NCBI RefSeq assembly: GCF_900094935.1
Contig: NZ_FMBA01000015.1
Span: 1-51,317, forward strand
Length of the DNA stretch: 51,317 nucleotides
DNA from: Gilliamella intestini
GTDB taxonomy: Bacteria > Pseudomonadota > Gammaproteobacteria > Enterobacterales > Orbaceae
Direction: 5' to 3'
Part shown: positions 17,487 to 27,505 of the stretch, piece after piece
Layout: every line of letters begins with the position of its first letter
Numbering within the stretch: the first letter of the stretch is position 1
Program-made: the position numbers and the translations under genes
The notes under the pieces: model-generated
Database searches by the model: none
Seen by the model: the letters and a program-made list of their open reading frames with translations, nothing else
Told to the model about the DNA's origin: nothing

Positions 17487-17780
17487 TTAATTGATTAATT
17501 TTAATAATTCATCAAAATCGGGACAGCTTTTGACTAATGCCTCTTTTTTGGGCTTAGAAAACTGTTTTATTTGATACTCAATTTTGAGTGCTAGCGATTT
17601 GTCACCAATCAAGACTTGATACACAATTGTCAAATCCTTATGCCCTTTTAAACATTTAGCGCCTTTACCATTTTGATGTTGTTGTAAACGCCGAGCAACA
17701 TCAGTGGTAATACCTGTGTATAACGATTGATTTGCCGTTCTAATAATATATAAAAACCATTTAGGTGATTTATTAGACAT
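17487..17780 (-). CDS. yhbQ: GIY-YIG nuclease-superfamily protein (YhbQ type)
   Basis: A 97-residue single-domain protein. [18 protein letters not shown] is the GIY-YIG core with the conserved Tyr, Gly and following Arg (VARRLQQH), and [15 protein letters not shown] has the catalytic-type Glu. This small class is thought to act on DNA, but its physiological role is unclear. It converges with srkA with only 15 bases between the stops. YhbQ/UPF0213 is the nearest named family. Confidence 0.85.
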   Translation of the reverse strand: MSNKSPKWFLYIIRTANQSLYTGITTDVARRLQQHQNGKGAKCLKGHKDLTIVYQVLIGDKSLALKIEYQIKQFSKPKKEALVKSCPDFDELLKLIN

Positions 17781-17985
17781 AAATAGCCCAAAAATATAAA
17801 GCGAGTAATTTCATCATTTCATTTGCTTAATAACTTACATTAATTACCAAAATAGTTATATAACTTTCTTAATATTCTGATTTTTGCATCTATAACTATA
17901 CTAATTTATAGTTAAAACTCAATTAGTAGTATAATAGGTATATTGAGCGTGATACAAAAAAGAAAACAAATTTTATGTAGTTTTT

Positions 17986-18102
17986 TTACCTTTACTTAAA
18001 AATTAAATTAAACAGCCAACTAGAGAATATTTGCCTATTTTTATTAGTATGATTTTTTTAATATTTTTACATAAACGTGGTACACTCCTGAAACTTTTTG
18101 AC
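17986..18102. repeat. Dispersed repeat, copy 1
   Basis: Read on the minus strand, this stretch matches 40505-40615 in long blocks, including AAAAAGTTTCAGGAGTGTA, AATATTCTCTAGTT and TTTTTAAGTAAAG. The copies are inverted relative to each other and both lie in gene-free DNA. A weaker partial match to the CTCCTGAA core is seen near 45120. It lies directly before a transposase relic, so it may be part of an old mobile element or a MITE-like repeat. Confidence 0.6.
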
Positions 18103-18159
18103 AAAAAGGGACTGTCTTTATTTTTTCAGATAAAATGTTTATTTAGATAAACTGCGTGA

Positions 18160-18393
18160 GAACCAGTGTATCAATTAAAAATCGACAAAAATCACTTGTT
18201 CACAAACCAATGGAAAAGCCGAAATAGTGATACATACATTAATGGGAAGTTGCAGAATCAGCAAATATTTAGCGACTCAAAAGAAAGAAAACAAAAGCTC
18301 AAACGCTTTATTAATTTTTATAGTACCGTTAAACCGCTCAGGGAAAACGCCTTATACTTTTTATAGCAGATTATTTTAACCATGAAGTGTAAA
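18160..18393 (+). pseudogene. IS481-type transposase relic (C-terminal end, frameshifted)
   Basis: Frame from 18203 reads QTNGKAE then VIHTLMG. The next frame continues with FSDSKERKQKLKRFINFYSTVKPL, and the first frame resumes with SGKTPY up to a TAA at about 18395. Joined, these give the end of an integrase-core transposase of the IS481 kind (QTNGKAER...F.NFYN..KPH...GKTPYE). Two compensating shifts and loss of the front half make it inactive. The rest of the 17781-18549 gap shows only the dispersed repeat. Confidence 0.6.
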
Positions 18394-18549
18394 TAGCTCG
18401 GTACTGTCTTATTTCTAACTAATATTTTTAAGTCTTATAGCGATATTATTTAACGATACTGCCTTGTTAACCATTACTGTTTCATTTACTTTAATGCTGA
18501 TAATGTTTAAGATAACCCCACTTTTTGATGTACTTTGGGATAATAAAAT

Positions 18550-19254
18550 TTGAACAATTTTGCAAAAATTATTGAAGTCGAACGTGGAGATATGAAGTTC
18601 GCTTATGTACAAAATGATGAAATAAATTACCTAGACCTGTTTGACCAATTTTTGGCTGAGGAAGGGCATCATCAATTGCTTGACCCAAGCGATAAATTAG
18701 AACGATATACTTATTTAATCAATCACAATCAAAGCAAATTTATTTTTAAAATTGATGGTGGTGTTGAGCACCGTTTAGAACGCAAGCTCATCGCCAAAAT
18801 AACTGGTGATTTTTATTTTAATTTAATTCGTAAACTGGCAAAAATATCACTTGATAAATGTGATATCGCCTATGAACTTTATTTGGTCGCTTTCGATAAG
18901 AGAACCAAACGTCATTATATGATCTTTAATTTTATTGAAGGTCGCTCCCTAAAATGGGAAGAGATGAGAGAATATGGTGATCAAGTCAAAAACTGCATTG
19001 AAAAACTCCACAGCTATAATTTAGTGTCTAATGATGTGCACGGTGGTAATTTTATTTTAACACCAGATGGAAAAATCAAAGCCATAGATTTAACTAACTC
19101 AGGCTTTATATGGTTAACCAAAGCCAATGATGCGATAGAGGCGCAAGAACGTTTTGATATCAAAATTAAGGTTCCTTTTTTTGCAATGGCAATTAAGATG
19201 TTTACTCATGGGTTTAAGCGATTGTCTCGGAAGATCCGAGGGAAAGAAGATTAA
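18550..19254 (+). CDS. Lipopolysaccharide core heptose kinase, WaaY/RfaY-like
   Basis: A 234-residue kinase-like protein. LVSNDVHGGNFIL has the catalytic-loop Asp162 and Asn167, and AIDL has the metal Asp180, as in RfaY/WaaY, which phosphorylate heptose of the LPS inner core. The N-terminal half (YLDLFDQFL, IFKIDG) follows the same family. TTG 18550 keeps the family N-terminus and has GGGA about nine bases upstream; ATG 18592 is the alternative but its GGAG lies too close. No other LPS gene is adjacent, so the substrate is inferred from the fold family. Confidence 0.7.
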   Translation: MNNFAKIIEVERGDMKFAYVQNDEINYLDLFDQFLAEEGHHQLLDPSDKLERYTYLINHNQSKFIFKIDGGVEHRLERKLIAKITGDFYFNLIRKLAKISLDKCDIAYELYLVAFDKRTKRHYMIFNFIEGRSLKWEEMREYGDQVKNCIEKLHSYNLVSNDVHGGNFILTPDGKIKAIDLTNSGFIWLTKANDAIEAQERFDIKIKVPFFAMAIKMFTHGFKRLSRKIRGKED

Positions 19255-19501
19255 ACAAATCCATCGATAACTAAAACAGTCCTCAAACGTTTATTGTTCC
19301 TTAAAACATACGTAGCTTATTTTTTGTTTTGTTTAAATTATTTTTAAATGCAACAGGTTATATTGGATATCATAGTGATAATATTTGTCATCAATTAATT
19401 TACTTATCGTATTAACTGTTTTTATTAGCGGCTATTATCTAATTTTTCTTGTTTTTAGTCGCTGTATTTGAAAAATTAAAATAATATTTAATTAATTCAA
19501 T

Positions 19502-19510
19502 TGGTATAAT
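19502..19510 (+). promoter_or_regulatory. Extended -10 promoter for pflA
   Basis: TG-G-TATAAT is a perfect extended -10 box 61 bases before the pflA ATG, giving a leader of about 54 bases. No good -35 is needed or seen. The remaining gap 19255-19501 has no gene; I looked for an FNR site and found only a half-site. Confidence 0.5.
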
Positions 19511-19570
19511 TAAAAAGATATCTGAGTTAAAATTATAAAAAACAATATAAGCAATGATTAGAGAGTATCT

Positions 19571-20350
19571 ATGGAACAAAAAAATATTATTATGACAACA
19601 AAGCCGCCTCTTAAAGGTCGCATTCACTCTTTTGAATCTTTTGGCACTGTCGATGGACCTGGAATTCGCTTTATTGTTTTTTTTCAAGGTTGCTTAATGC
19701 GTTGTTTATATTGTCATAATCGTGATACTTGGGATTTAAAAGCAGGAAAGGAAGTCACAGTTGAAGAATTGATGAAAGAAATTATTTCTTATAAAAGCTT
19801 TATTATGCCTAATGGAGGAGGTGTAACAGCATCAGGTGGTGAAGCAACGCTACAAGCTGAATTTGTTACTCAATGGTTTAAAGCTTGCCATCAAGAGGGA
19901 ATTAGTACTTGTTTAGATACTAACGGTTATGCAAGACAGCTTGATAGTGTTATTGAAGAATTAATGAAAGTAACAGATCTTGTTATGTTAGATCTAAAAC
20001 AAGTTAATGATGAAATTCATCAAAAATTAGTTGGTGTGCCTAATAAAAGAGTTCTTGAGTTTGCAAAATATTTACAAAAAATCAATAAAAGAACATGGAT
20101 ACGCTATGTAGTTGTTCCTGGGTGGACTGACGATGATGATTCAGCTCATTTACTAGGTAAATTTATACAAGGTATGGATAATATAGAGCGTGTAGAATTA
20201 CTTGCTTATCATAAATTAGGAGCTTATAAATGGGATACGCTCGGTGATAAATATAAGTTGGAAGGTGTTGAGGCACCACCAAGAGAAACTCTTGATAGGA
20301 TCCAAGGTATTATAGAAAGTTATGGTCATTATGTGACTTTTAGTAAATAA
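19571..20350 (+). CDS. pflA: Pyruvate formate-lyase 1-activating enzyme PflA
   Basis: A 259-residue radical-SAM enzyme that installs the glycyl radical on pyruvate formate-lyase during anaerobic growth. [11 protein letters not shown] provides the CxxxCxxC cluster ligands C41, C45 and C48; SGGEATLQ is the SAM GGE-type motif, and CLDTNGY and DLVMLDLK follow the family. The front [11 protein letters not shown] matches PflA rather than other activases. GAGAG lies upstream of the ATG. pflB and focA are not next to it in this window, so it stands as its own unit here. Confidence 0.93.
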   Translation: MEQKNIIMTTKPPLKGRIHSFESFGTVDGPGIRFIVFFQGCLMRCLYCHNRDTWDLKAGKEVTVEELMKEIISYKSFIMPNGGGVTASGGEATLQAEFVTQWFKACHQEGISTCLDTNGYARQLDSVIEELMKVTDLVMLDLKQVNDEIHQKLVGVPNKRVLEFAKYLQKINKRTWIRYVVVPGWTDDDDSAHLLGKFIQGMDNIERVELLAYHKLGAYKWDTLGDKYKLEGVEAPPRETLDRIQGIIESYGHYVTFSK

Positions 20351-20628
20351 AGCAATGTTAACTATTTATATTTAAATTGGGATGAGTATTTTGTTGTTAT
20401 AGTTAATTTCCTGATGGTTATCTTTAAAAGATTCTGCTTAGAAATTATCAATCAAGATTTTATAAATTAAAGTGTTTTTGACTAATTTAAATAGAAAAAT
20501 ATTTATTTTTCATTATATTAGAATAATTTTCATTAATTGCTTTTGAATATATCACGATAACACAAATCAAACTAAAACGAATAAATGCACAAATAATATT
20601 ACAATATATTTAGTTGGTGGTTTTCATT

Positions 20629-20657
20629 TTGCATCTTTAGTTATTTATCGGTATAGT
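20629..20657 (+). promoter_or_regulatory. Candidate sigma-70 promoter for envC
   Basis: TTGCAT (20629-20634) and TATAGT (20652-20657) are spaced by 17 bases, giving a leader near 40 bases before ATG 20703. The remainder of gap 20351-20702 is AT-rich and shows no gene. Confidence 0.45.
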
Positions 20658-20702
20658 GGCAACAATTATTATTACTTGGTTATAAATTATAAATACAACG
20701 CC

Positions 20703-21911
20703 ATGTCTATTTGTCAAAAAATTGTAGTTATTATTTTTATTGGACTAATAAAAATAAGTTTTTTGTATGCTGATGATAATCAACAGCTTCAATCTTTACG
20801 TTCTGCTATTAAAGAACAAGAAAGGCGTTTAGAACAACAAAAAAAAGAACGTATTGAACTGATTAATAATTTAAAAAAACAAGAAACAGAAATTGCTAAA
20901 CTTTTAACATCAATTGAAAAAAACGATTTATTATTTATAAAAATAGATCAAGAGATCAATAATTTGGTTAAAAAAATTGATGAATTAACAATAAAACAAA
21001 AACAGCAACGAACTATATTATCAAAACAACTAGAAAACGCATTTAAACTAGGAAACATAACTGGTTTAGAGTTGATTTTTTCGGGCGAAAAAAGTGAACG
21101 TAATGATCGCATAATTACTTATTATGGTTACATCAACCAAGTTCGACAACAGCAAATTCACGACCTTCAAGATACGCAAACCCAATTGAACGAGAAAAGA
21201 ATTGAATTGCAAAAAAAACAAGCCTTACATAAAACATTACAAATCAAACAGAAAGAACAACAAGCAGGGCTTGAAAAAAAGCGTCAAAATCGTCAAAGCA
21301 CAATAATTACTCTTGAAGCATCAATGCAATTAAACCAACAAAAATTAGTTGATTTGCGTAATAATGAAGTTAAATTACAAGAAAAAATTGCCCAAGCAGA
21401 ACGTGAAAGTAGAAGCATAGCAGAAAAAGAAGCAAAACAAGCAAAATATATTGAAGAAAAACAGAAGAACCAAAGTTATACTCTTAATTCTGATGAAAAA
21501 GGATTAATGGCTCGTGTAAGTGGTATTGGTAAGCCACAACATCAGTTTAATTGGCCTGTGAATGGTAGGGTTATGCATCGATTTGGAGAGTTGCTTCAAG
21601 GTGAACTATATTGGAAAGGAATGGTGATTAATGCAAAAGAAGGTACTCAAGTTAAAGCTGTTGCTGATGGTCGGGTTATTTTGGCAAGTTGGTTACAAGG
21701 ATATGGCTTTGTCGTTGCGTTAGAACATGGAAAAGGTGATATGAGTTTATATGGTTATAATCAGCGCATGTTGGTTGAGGTAAGTGATAAAATCGAACGT
21801 GGACAACCTATTGCATTAGTTGGTTCAAGTGGTGGACAAAACGCATCTGGACTATATTTTGAAATTCGTCGTGATGGTAAGGCGCTTGATCCAAGTGGGT
21901 GGTTAAAATAG
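20703..21911 (+). CDS. envC: Murein hydrolase activator EnvC
   Basis: A 402-residue periplasmic protein that activates amidases AmiA/AmiB at the septum. A signal peptide (MSICQ to YADD) is followed by long coiled coils (about 25-265) rich in Lys, Gln and Glu, then a LytM/M23 domain from FNWPVNGRVMHRFG to the end. As in E. coli EnvC the zinc ligands are degenerate (GYGFVVALEHGKGDMSLYGYN, LYFEIRR), so it is an activator, not a peptidase. TTG 20676 is an earlier possible start, but ATG 20703 gives the proper signal peptide. The stop overlaps the yibQ GTG. Confidence 0.92.
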   Translation: MSICQKIVVIIFIGLIKISFLYADDNQQLQSLRSAIKEQERRLEQQKKERIELINNLKKQETEIAKLLTSIEKNDLLFIKIDQEINNLVKKIDELTIKQKQQRTILSKQLENAFKLGNITGLELIFSGEKSERNDRIITYYGYINQVRQQQIHDLQDTQTQLNEKRIELQKKQALHKTLQIKQKEQQAGLEKKRQNRQSTIITLEASMQLNQQKLVDLRNNEVKLQEKIAQAERESRSIAEKEAKQAKYIEEKQKNQSYTLNSDEKGLMARVSGIGKPQHQFNWPVNGRVMHRFGELLQGELYWKGMVINAKEGTQVKAVADGRVILASWLQGYGFVVALEHGKGDMSLYGYNQRMLVEVSDKIERGQPIALVGSSGGQNASGLYFEIRRDGKALDPSGWLK

Positions 21912-22723
21912 TGCGTTATTTTATAGTCATTTTTATTACAAGTTTATTGATACTAAATACACACAATGCTTGGGCAGCAAAACTTGCAATAGTTATTGAT
22001 GATTTTGGCTATCGCCAACATAATGAAGAGCAGATTATTGGGCTTTCGCCCTTTATTACCATTTCTGTTTTGCCACATTCGCCTAATGCTAGACGCATTG
22101 CTACGTTAGCTCATAAACATGGTAATGATGTGATTATCCATTTGCCCATGGCACCAATTAGTAAACAACGGTTAGAAAAGGACACCTTGTTCCCCTCGAT
22201 GAGTGAAAGCCAAGTTAAAACCATTGTGGATAATGCTATTGTTCGGGTGCCTTATGCCATTGGCGTTAATAACCATATGGGCAGTTTAATGACATCGAAT
22301 TTGCCTGGTATGATAAATGTGATGAAAGCTCTGAGTGGTTATTCGTTGTTTTTTTTAGATAGTAAAACTATTGGTAAAACTCAAGTTAAAAAAGCCGCAG
22401 CAGGCTATAACATTGCTGTATTAACGCGTGATGTTTTTTTGGATGATACGCAAACTGAAAGCTCAATTAGTCAGCAATTTGATTTGGCAGTAAAATTGGC
22501 ACGTAAAAATGGCGTAGCGATTGTTATTGGCCACCCACATCAGCAGACGGTTAATGTGTTAAGGGCAAAGTTGGCTAGCTTGCCTGCGGATATTAAATTG
22601 ACTAGACTTAGTGAGTTAACTATACCTATTTCAGAAAGACCTAAAATGACCTTGAAAGAGATTGTTGAAAAATGCAAACATCAGTTTGAGGCGGTTACAA
22701 ACCTTAAGCTGATTGAGGAATAG
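21911..22723 (+). CDS. yibQ: Divergent polysaccharide deacetylase family protein YibQ
   Basis: A 270-residue secreted protein with an N-terminal signal peptide ending near AWA. LAIVIDDFGYR, IHLPMAP, GVNNHMGS and IGHPH are the conserved blocks of the NodB-like divergent deacetylase (DUF610) family, whose members are usually encoded after EnvC. The exact substrate is not known. GTG 21911 shares its first base with the envC stop; a GTG four codons earlier is possible. Coupling with envC points to a role in cell-wall division or remodelling. Confidence 0.88.
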   Translation: MRYFIVIFITSLLILNTHNAWAAKLAIVIDDFGYRQHNEEQIIGLSPFITISVLPHSPNARRIATLAHKHGNDVIIHLPMAPISKQRLEKDTLFPSMSESQVKTIVDNAIVRVPYAIGVNNHMGSLMTSNLPGMINVMKALSGYSLFFLDSKTIGKTQVKKAAAGYNIAVLTRDVFLDDTQTESSISQQFDLAVKLARKNGVAIVIGHPHQQTVNVLRAKLASLPADIKLTRLSELTIPISERPKMTLKEIVEKCKHQFEAVTNLKLIEE

Positions 22724-22732
22724 GTCTGTTTT

Positions 22733-23581
22733 TTAGCGTTTTTCTAAAGTTCGGTGCCGTATTTGCACTTGTTTGTTTTTGGCTTTAAAAAATGCCGCTA
22801 ATTGTTCAGCAATATAAACAGAACGATGCTGTCCACCTGTGCAACCAATGGCAATGGTTAAGTAACTGCGGTTGTTTTTTTCTAGTAATGGCAACCACTG
22901 ATTAAGGTAATTGGCCGTTTGGTTGATGAAGTCGGATACGTCGTTGTATTTTTGTAAGTACTCTTTGACTGGCTGATCGAGTCCTGTTAGTGGGCGCAAA
23001 CAAACATCCCAATGTGGGTTGGGTAAAAATCTAACATCAAATACAAAATCAGCATCAATGGGTAGTCCATGTTTAAAGCCGAATGATTCAAATATAATGG
23101 TTAATTCGCGCTCTTTTTTACCTAAAATGCGTTCTCTTAATAGATCGGATAGTTCGTGAACCGAAAGGCTATCGGTGTTAATAACAAGGCTTGCGTGTGA
23201 TTTTAACGATTCTAGGTAAGTTTCTTCAAGGTCAATAGCTTCTTCAAGGGAGTATTGTTGGTTAGAGAGTGGGTGTATGCGTCGTGTTTCGCTATAGCGT
23301 CGAATTAGGGTGTTGCGACCGCAATCAAAAAAAATGATTTCTGGTGTTACTGATTGCGGTAAGCGTTGAAAAATGTCATTATTAACGTCAAAATTTTTAG
23401 GCAAATTTCGTATATCAATGCTAATAGCTACTGGTGTGTTGTTATCTTTTAATGAGTTGGCTAATTGCGGTAATAGCGCAACGGGAATATTATCAACACA
23501 ATAAAATCCCATATCTTCTAACGCTCGTAGGGCTATTGTTTTGCCTGAACCAGAGCGACCACTTACTATCATTAGAATCAC
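22733..23581 (-). CDS. rapZ: RNase adapter protein RapZ
   Basis: A 282-residue nucleotide-binding protein that, in E. coli, binds the sRNA GlmZ and presents it to RNase E, tuning glucosamine-6-phosphate synthesis. Walker A GRSGSGKT is at 8-15, [11 protein letters not shown] follows, and the C-terminal RNA-binding part has [20 protein letters not shown] and [14 protein letters not shown] 23581 gives the family start and has GGAG upstream. The typical ptsN/npr neighbours are absent. It converges with yibQ nine bases apart. Confidence 0.94.
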   Translation of the reverse strand: MILMIVSGRSGSGKTIALRALEDMGFYCVDNIPVALLPQLANSLKDNNTPVAISIDIRNLPKNFDVNNDIFQRLPQSVTPEIIFFDCGRNTLIRRYSETRRIHPLSNQQYSLEEAIDLEETYLESLKSHASLVINTDSLSVHELSDLLRERILGKKERELTIIFESFGFKHGLPIDADFVFDVRFLPNPHWDVCLRPLTGLDQPVKEYLQKYNDVSDFINQTANYLNQWLPLLEKNNRSYLTIAIGCTGGQHRSVYIAEQLAAFFKAKNKQVQIRHRTLEKR

Positions 23582-23667
23582 AATATTAACTCCAATCTCA
23601 TTAATGCATTAATTATATACTGTTTGTTTTAGGATATACAATTTGAATATAAATAATATTTCAATCA

Positions 23668-24264
23668 TTAATATTCTGTTTTTATTTGAGCTATTAGTTG
23701 TTTAAGTGCTTGTCCTCGGTGTGATATTTGGCTTTTTTGTTCTTTAGTTAGCTGCGCTGCTGTGCAGCCTAATTCTGGAATATAAAAAAGCGGATCGTAA
23801 CCAAAGCCACCATCACCTTGTTCTTCATTTAAAATTAAACCGTCCCACTTTCCTAAGCAGATGATAGGTGTAGGGTCGTTTTCGTGTCGCATAAAGACCA
23901 GTGCGCAATAAAAGTAAGCTGTGCGGGCTTCTTTGGGGACGTTTTGTAATGCAACAAGAAGCTTGTTATTGTTGCTTTTGTCGTTACCATGTTCACCAGC
24001 ATAACGTGCTGAGTAGATCCCTGGCTCTCCACCAAGTGCATCGACCGCTAAGCCTGAATCATCGGCAATGGCAGGTAAACCGGTTAATTTTGAGGTATGT
24101 CTTGCTTTTAAAATAGCATTTTCAATAAATGTTAAGCCTGTTTCATCAGCATCAGGGACGTTAAATTGGCTTTGTGCAACAATATCAAAACCAGCATCAG
24201 CAAGTAATTTTTGTAATTCATTCACTTTGCCTTGGTTGTTGGTTGCTAATACAATTTTTTGCAT
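23668..24264 (-). CDS. rdgB: XTP/dITP diphosphatase RdgB
   Basis: A 198-residue nucleotide house-cleaning enzyme that hydrolyses dITP, XTP and ITP to monophosphates, preventing misincorporation. [11 protein letters not shown] at the N-terminus binds the triphosphate; [17 protein letters not shown] holds the catalytic Asp pair; GFGYDPLF and SHRGQAL complete the HAM1 signature. GAGGAA precedes the ATG. It is read in the same direction as rluA upstream, 68 bases away. Confidence 0.94.
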   Translation of the reverse strand: MQKIVLATNNQGKVNELQKLLADAGFDIVAQSQFNVPDADETGLTFIENAILKARHTSKLTGLPAIADDSGLAVDALGGEPGIYSARYAGEHGNDKSNNNKLLVALQNVPKEARTAYFYCALVFMRHENDPTPIICLGKWDGLILNEEQGDGGFGYDPLFYIPELGCTAAQLTKEQKSQISHRGQALKQLIAQIKTEY

Positions 24265-24332
24265 TTTAATTTCCTCTATTTTAATGGGAGTTGGCTATTA
24301 GCGTAAGCCGTTTTATTTGCATTATTTTCGTT

Positions 24333-24989
24333 CTAAAACTCGGGTTCACAACTAAAAGTCATACTTTCCCCCGTTTTGGGGTGATTGATTGTTAGGAGTT
24401 GGGCATGTAATAGCAGCCGTTTTGACATGGCAAAAGCTTCAGGATGTGCATAAAATTTATCACCCAAAATAGGATGGCCAATCGCTTGCATGTGAACGCG
24501 TAATTGGTGTGATCGTCCTGTAAATGGGAATAATTGTATTCGCGTTGTGTTGTCAGGGTTGCGAGCAATGACTTGGTATTCTGTTAGTGCGTGCTTACCG
24601 TTTTCAACATCGACCATTTGCCTTGGGCGATTGGGCCAGTCACAAATTAGAGGTAATTCAACGCGACCAGTGTCATGCTCAAGATGTCCATGAACAACAG
24701 CGATATAGTTTTTTTTGGGGATGCGTTCTCTGAACTGTTTTTTTATTTCACGATCGGCAAGCTTCGATAAGGCTACAACCATAATCCCACTAGTTGCCAT
24801 GTCTAGTCGGTGTACTGATTCGACATAGCTATATTTTTGTTGTAGGCGGTGAATAATACTATCAATAAATTGCGGTTTATTTCCTGATACCGATAAGATA
24901 CCCGGTTGTTTGTTGACAACAACAATGTGATCGTCTTGATATAAAATAGAAAGCCAAGGTTCGATAGGTGGGTGATATTCCAAAAGCAT
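24333..24989 (-). CDS. rluA: Dual-specificity RNA pseudouridine synthase RluA
   Basis: A 218-residue enzyme that makes pseudouridine at 23S rRNA 746 and tRNA 32. HRLDMATSGIM carries catalytic Asp63, one residue from E. coli numbering. GRSHQLRVHMQAIGHPILGD is the conserved RNA/uracil-binding block. There is no S4 domain, which separates it from RluC and RluD, and the short length fits RluA. Confidence 0.92.
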   Translation of the reverse strand: MLLEYHPPIEPWLSILYQDDHIVVVNKQPGILSVSGNKPQFIDSIIHRLQQKYSYVESVHRLDMATSGIMVVALSKLADREIKKQFRERIPKKNYIAVVHGHLEHDTGRVELPLICDWPNRPRQMVDVENGKHALTEYQVIARNPDNTTRIQLFPFTGRSHQLRVHMQAIGHPILGDKFYAHPEAFAMSKRLLLHAQLLTINHPKTGESMTFSCEPEF

Positions 24990-25068
24990 TTTTGTGTGAC
25001 AAATTGTAAAATAAAATTGTCACACATTCTAACAAAATCACCGAAAAGCGCTAGTTTTATAAATGGCT

Positions 25069-25602
25069 TTATTTACTCCAAATTGAGGCTTTAGGCGCGG
25101 AAAAGAACTGTGATACTAATATGGCTAAGCCGGTGATAATATAGCAAGCAAAGATGATAATCATCCATTGTGACATTTCGATAGTTAAAAATGTCCAAAT
25201 TTTATCGGCGCAAGAACCATAAGCATTAAATAAGCTAGGAAACCATATGTCTAACGGTAACCAAGTTGGAAACTGGACGTTGATTGAGCAAGTGTCACTT
25301 AAGTTTGGTTCAAATTGTAGATGGGCATGAAATATTGCTAAAGTAAATCCTTTATAAGCGCTAAAAAGCCAAATAAAAATACCGATTAATCGAATAATTG
25401 TGTATTTAGGCGCAATAAGCCCAATAATGCTCGCTAACATAATGCCCAATATGGCACAGCGTTGGTAAATACAAAGCGTACAAGGCGCTAGTCCTAAACC
25501 ATGTTGAAAATAAAGTGCGGTTATTTCAAAGCTAAGAGTGGAAAAGAACAATAAGAACCAAGCGAGTCTGCTTTGTGAGTATTGATTAAGCAGTGATAAC
25601 AT
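25069..25602 (-). CDS. dsbB: Disulfide bond formation protein DsbB
   Basis: A 177-residue inner-membrane protein with four transmembrane helices that reoxidises DsbA and passes electrons to quinone. Cys41 and Cys44 (CTLC) lie in the first periplasmic loop and Cys105 and Cys131 in the second, matching E. coli spacing. IYQRCA after the first pair carries the conserved quinone-site Arg. GGGGGA precedes the ATG. It is divergent from rluC. With DsbC at 38742 the window encodes parts of both oxidation and isomerisation pathways. Confidence 0.93.
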   Translation of the reverse strand: MLSLLNQYSQSRLAWFLLFFSTLSFEITALYFQHGLGLAPCTLCIYQRCAILGIMLASIIGLIAPKYTIIRLIGIFIWLFSAYKGFTLAIFHAHLQFEPNLSDTCSINVQFPTWLPLDIWFPSLFNAYGSCADKIWTFLTIEMSQWMIIIFACYIITGLAILVSQFFSAPKASIWSK

Positions 25603-25750
25603 ACTATTTTATTCCCCCATATTCCGTTATAATCATTTTACTTTAATTATATTGGATATTATCTATCGTTATTCCTTAATGCCGATAGTGTAGTTTATTT
25701 TTGAATAATGTAAACGACTTTATTTATTGATGGCGGATTAATCATTTCTT

Positions 25751-26722
25751 ATGGACTCAAATGCTCCACAAACAAAATTGCAAGTCTCATTTGTTACTAT
25801 TTCAGAGGAAAATGCGACACAACGTATTGATAACTTTTTAATCACCTATTTAAAAGGTGTGCCAAAAAGTATGATTTATCGTATTTTAAGAAAGGGCGAA
25901 GTACGTGTTAATAAAAAGCGGATTAAGCCTGAGTATAAATTAAATATTGGTGATGAAATTCGTATTCCTCCTATTCGCATAGCCGAAAAAGCCACACCTG
26001 AAATTTCAACCAAGCTTAATAAAGTAGCTGATTTAGAAAAGGCAATTATCTATGAAGATGATGTTTTATTAGCGATTAATAAACCATCAGGTATTGCTGT
26101 TCATGGTGGTAGTGGTTTGAGTTTTGGTGTGATCGAAGGATTACGCGCATTAAGGCCCGAAGCGAAGTTTTTGGAGTTAGTGCATCGTATTGACCGCGAA
26201 ACATCGGGTGTGTTGCTGATCGCCAAAAAACGCTCGGCATTAAAAGCGTTACACGAACAGTTACGCCTTAAGCAAATGCAAAAAAATTATTTGGCGCTTG
26301 TTAAGGGGAATTGGCCTTCTGAATGTAAGGTGATTCAGGCTCCTTTGCTTAAAAATGTATTGAAAAGCGGCGAGCGAGTGGTGAAAGTCGATAAAGCGGG
26401 TAAGCCATCGGAAACACGGTTTAAAGTTGAAGAGCGTTTTGATTTTGCCACTTTGATTAAAGCCAGCCCCGTTACTGGGCGTACACATCAAATTCGCATT
26501 CATACTCAATATGCTAATCATCCTATTGCTTTTGATGATCGTTATGGTGATAAGCAATTTGATGCGTTGTTAGCTAGTACTAAACTTAGTCGGTTATTTT
26601 TACATGCCGCAAGTGTCAAGTTTATTCATCCTAAAAGCCAACAAGAGATGCAATTAAATGCACCTATGGATGATGCTTTACAGTACTGTTTAACTTATCT
26701 TAGAAAAGATAAATATTCTTAG
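25751..26722 (+). CDS. rluC: 23S rRNA pseudouridine(955/2504/2580) synthase RluC
   Basis: A 323-residue enzyme with an N-terminal S4 RNA-binding domain (about 22-80: RIDNFL, RILRKGEVRVNKKR) and a catalytic domain with HRIDRETSG (Asp148) and GRTHQIRIHTQYANHPI. Residues such as KNYLALVKG match RluC rather than RluD. In E. coli rluC is divergent from rne; here the divergent gene is dsbB. The gene is followed 48 bases later by a histidine phosphatase gene in the same direction. Confidence 0.92.
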   Translation: MDSNAPQTKLQVSFVTISEENATQRIDNFLITYLKGVPKSMIYRILRKGEVRVNKKRIKPEYKLNIGDEIRIPPIRIAEKATPEISTKLNKVADLEKAIIYEDDVLLAINKPSGIAVHGGSGLSFGVIEGLRALRPEAKFLELVHRIDRETSGVLLIAKKRSALKALHEQLRLKQMQKNYLALVKGNWPSECKVIQAPLLKNVLKSGERVVKVDKAGKPSETRFKVEERFDFATLIKASPVTGRTHQIRIHTQYANHPIAFDDRYGDKQFDALLASTKLSRLFLHAASVKFIHPKSQQEMQLNAPMDDALQYCLTYLRKDKYS

Positions 26723-26770
26723 AAAAATAAATATCAGCAAACAGAATCTTAAAATAAAAAAGGTATACGA

Positions 26771-27433
26771 ATGAAAGATCTCAATTTATATTTAATTAGA
26801 CATGGTCAAACGCAGTGGAATATTAAAGACCAGATGCAAGGTTCAAAAGATTCACCATTAACTGAGCAAGGCATTTTAGGTGCTAAATTAACAGGGCAAC
26901 ATTTAAAAGATATTTCTTTTATGCAGGCTTATTCAAGCCCACAAAAGCGTGCTGTCGATACCCGTAATTATATTGTTAATGAAAATAATATAGCTATTGA
27001 TACTTTTGAGCTTGCCGATCTGCGCGAAATGGATTTTGGACTTTGGGAAGGTAAGCATGTGCCTACTTTAAAACAAGATGTGCCCGAGTTTAACGTTTAT
27101 TTAACTGATCCGGCTAATTTTGATGCGTCAGTCAATCAAGGCGAAAATTACGCTGATATTTTAGCTCGTATGAAGCAAGCATTAAATACCATTGTGCAAA
27201 ATGCACCACAAGATTCAGGAAATATTTTAGTTGTGTCGCATGGTACGGTATTGCGTATATTGCTTTGTGTTTTAAATGGCGGTGATTGGCGTTTACATCG
27301 TGATGAGCAGTACTTTCCACGAATGTTAAATACCAGCATTAGTGTGGTTAACTATAAGCAAGATGATGATCAGGCTACTGGCGAATTTACGGTAAAATTC
27401 TATAATAACGTGGATCATTTGACTCAAAGATAA
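26771..27433 (+). CDS. Histidine phosphatase family protein
   Basis: A 220-residue phosphoglycerate-mutase-like enzyme. LIRHGQTQWN holds the phospho-accepting His11, SSPQKRAVDTRN the conserved Arg, and LVVSHGTVLR the second catalytic His. REMDFGLWEG is the usual acid/base block. This family includes GpmB, CobC and sugar-phosphate phosphatases, and the sequence does not single out one substrate. AAAGG lies before the ATG. Confidence 0.85.
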   Translation: MKDLNLYLIRHGQTQWNIKDQMQGSKDSPLTEQGILGAKLTGQHLKDISFMQAYSSPQKRAVDTRNYIVNENNIAIDTFELADLREMDFGLWEGKHVPTLKQDVPEFNVYLTDPANFDASVNQGENYADILARMKQALNTIVQNAPQDSGNILVVSHGTVLRILLCVLNGGDWRLHRDEQYFPRMLNTSISVVNYKQDDDQATGEFTVKFYNNVDHLTQR

Positions 27434-27442
27434 AGATTTTTA

Positions 27443-27485
27443 TACCTCGACTAGTGAGCCTTTTCATCATGAGTCGAGGCGGTAT
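27443..27485. terminator. Hairpin between converging genes
   Basis: CCTCGACT (27445-27452) and AGTCGAGG (27472-27479) pair, with outer ATA/TAT extension. It lies between the histidine phosphatase stop and the bepA stop, so it may serve both strands; T-runs are weak. Confidence 0.4.
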
Positions 27486-27505
27486 TGTTGCGCAATTCAA
27501 TTCAC

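Noticed and set aside
18415-18612. Minus-strand 65-codon frame before the WaaY-like gene
   Set aside because: Overlaps the WaaY-like start and shows no family features.
19370-19400. A possible FNR site upstream of pflA (ATCAA half-site)
   Set aside because: The other half does not resemble TTGAT at the required spacing.
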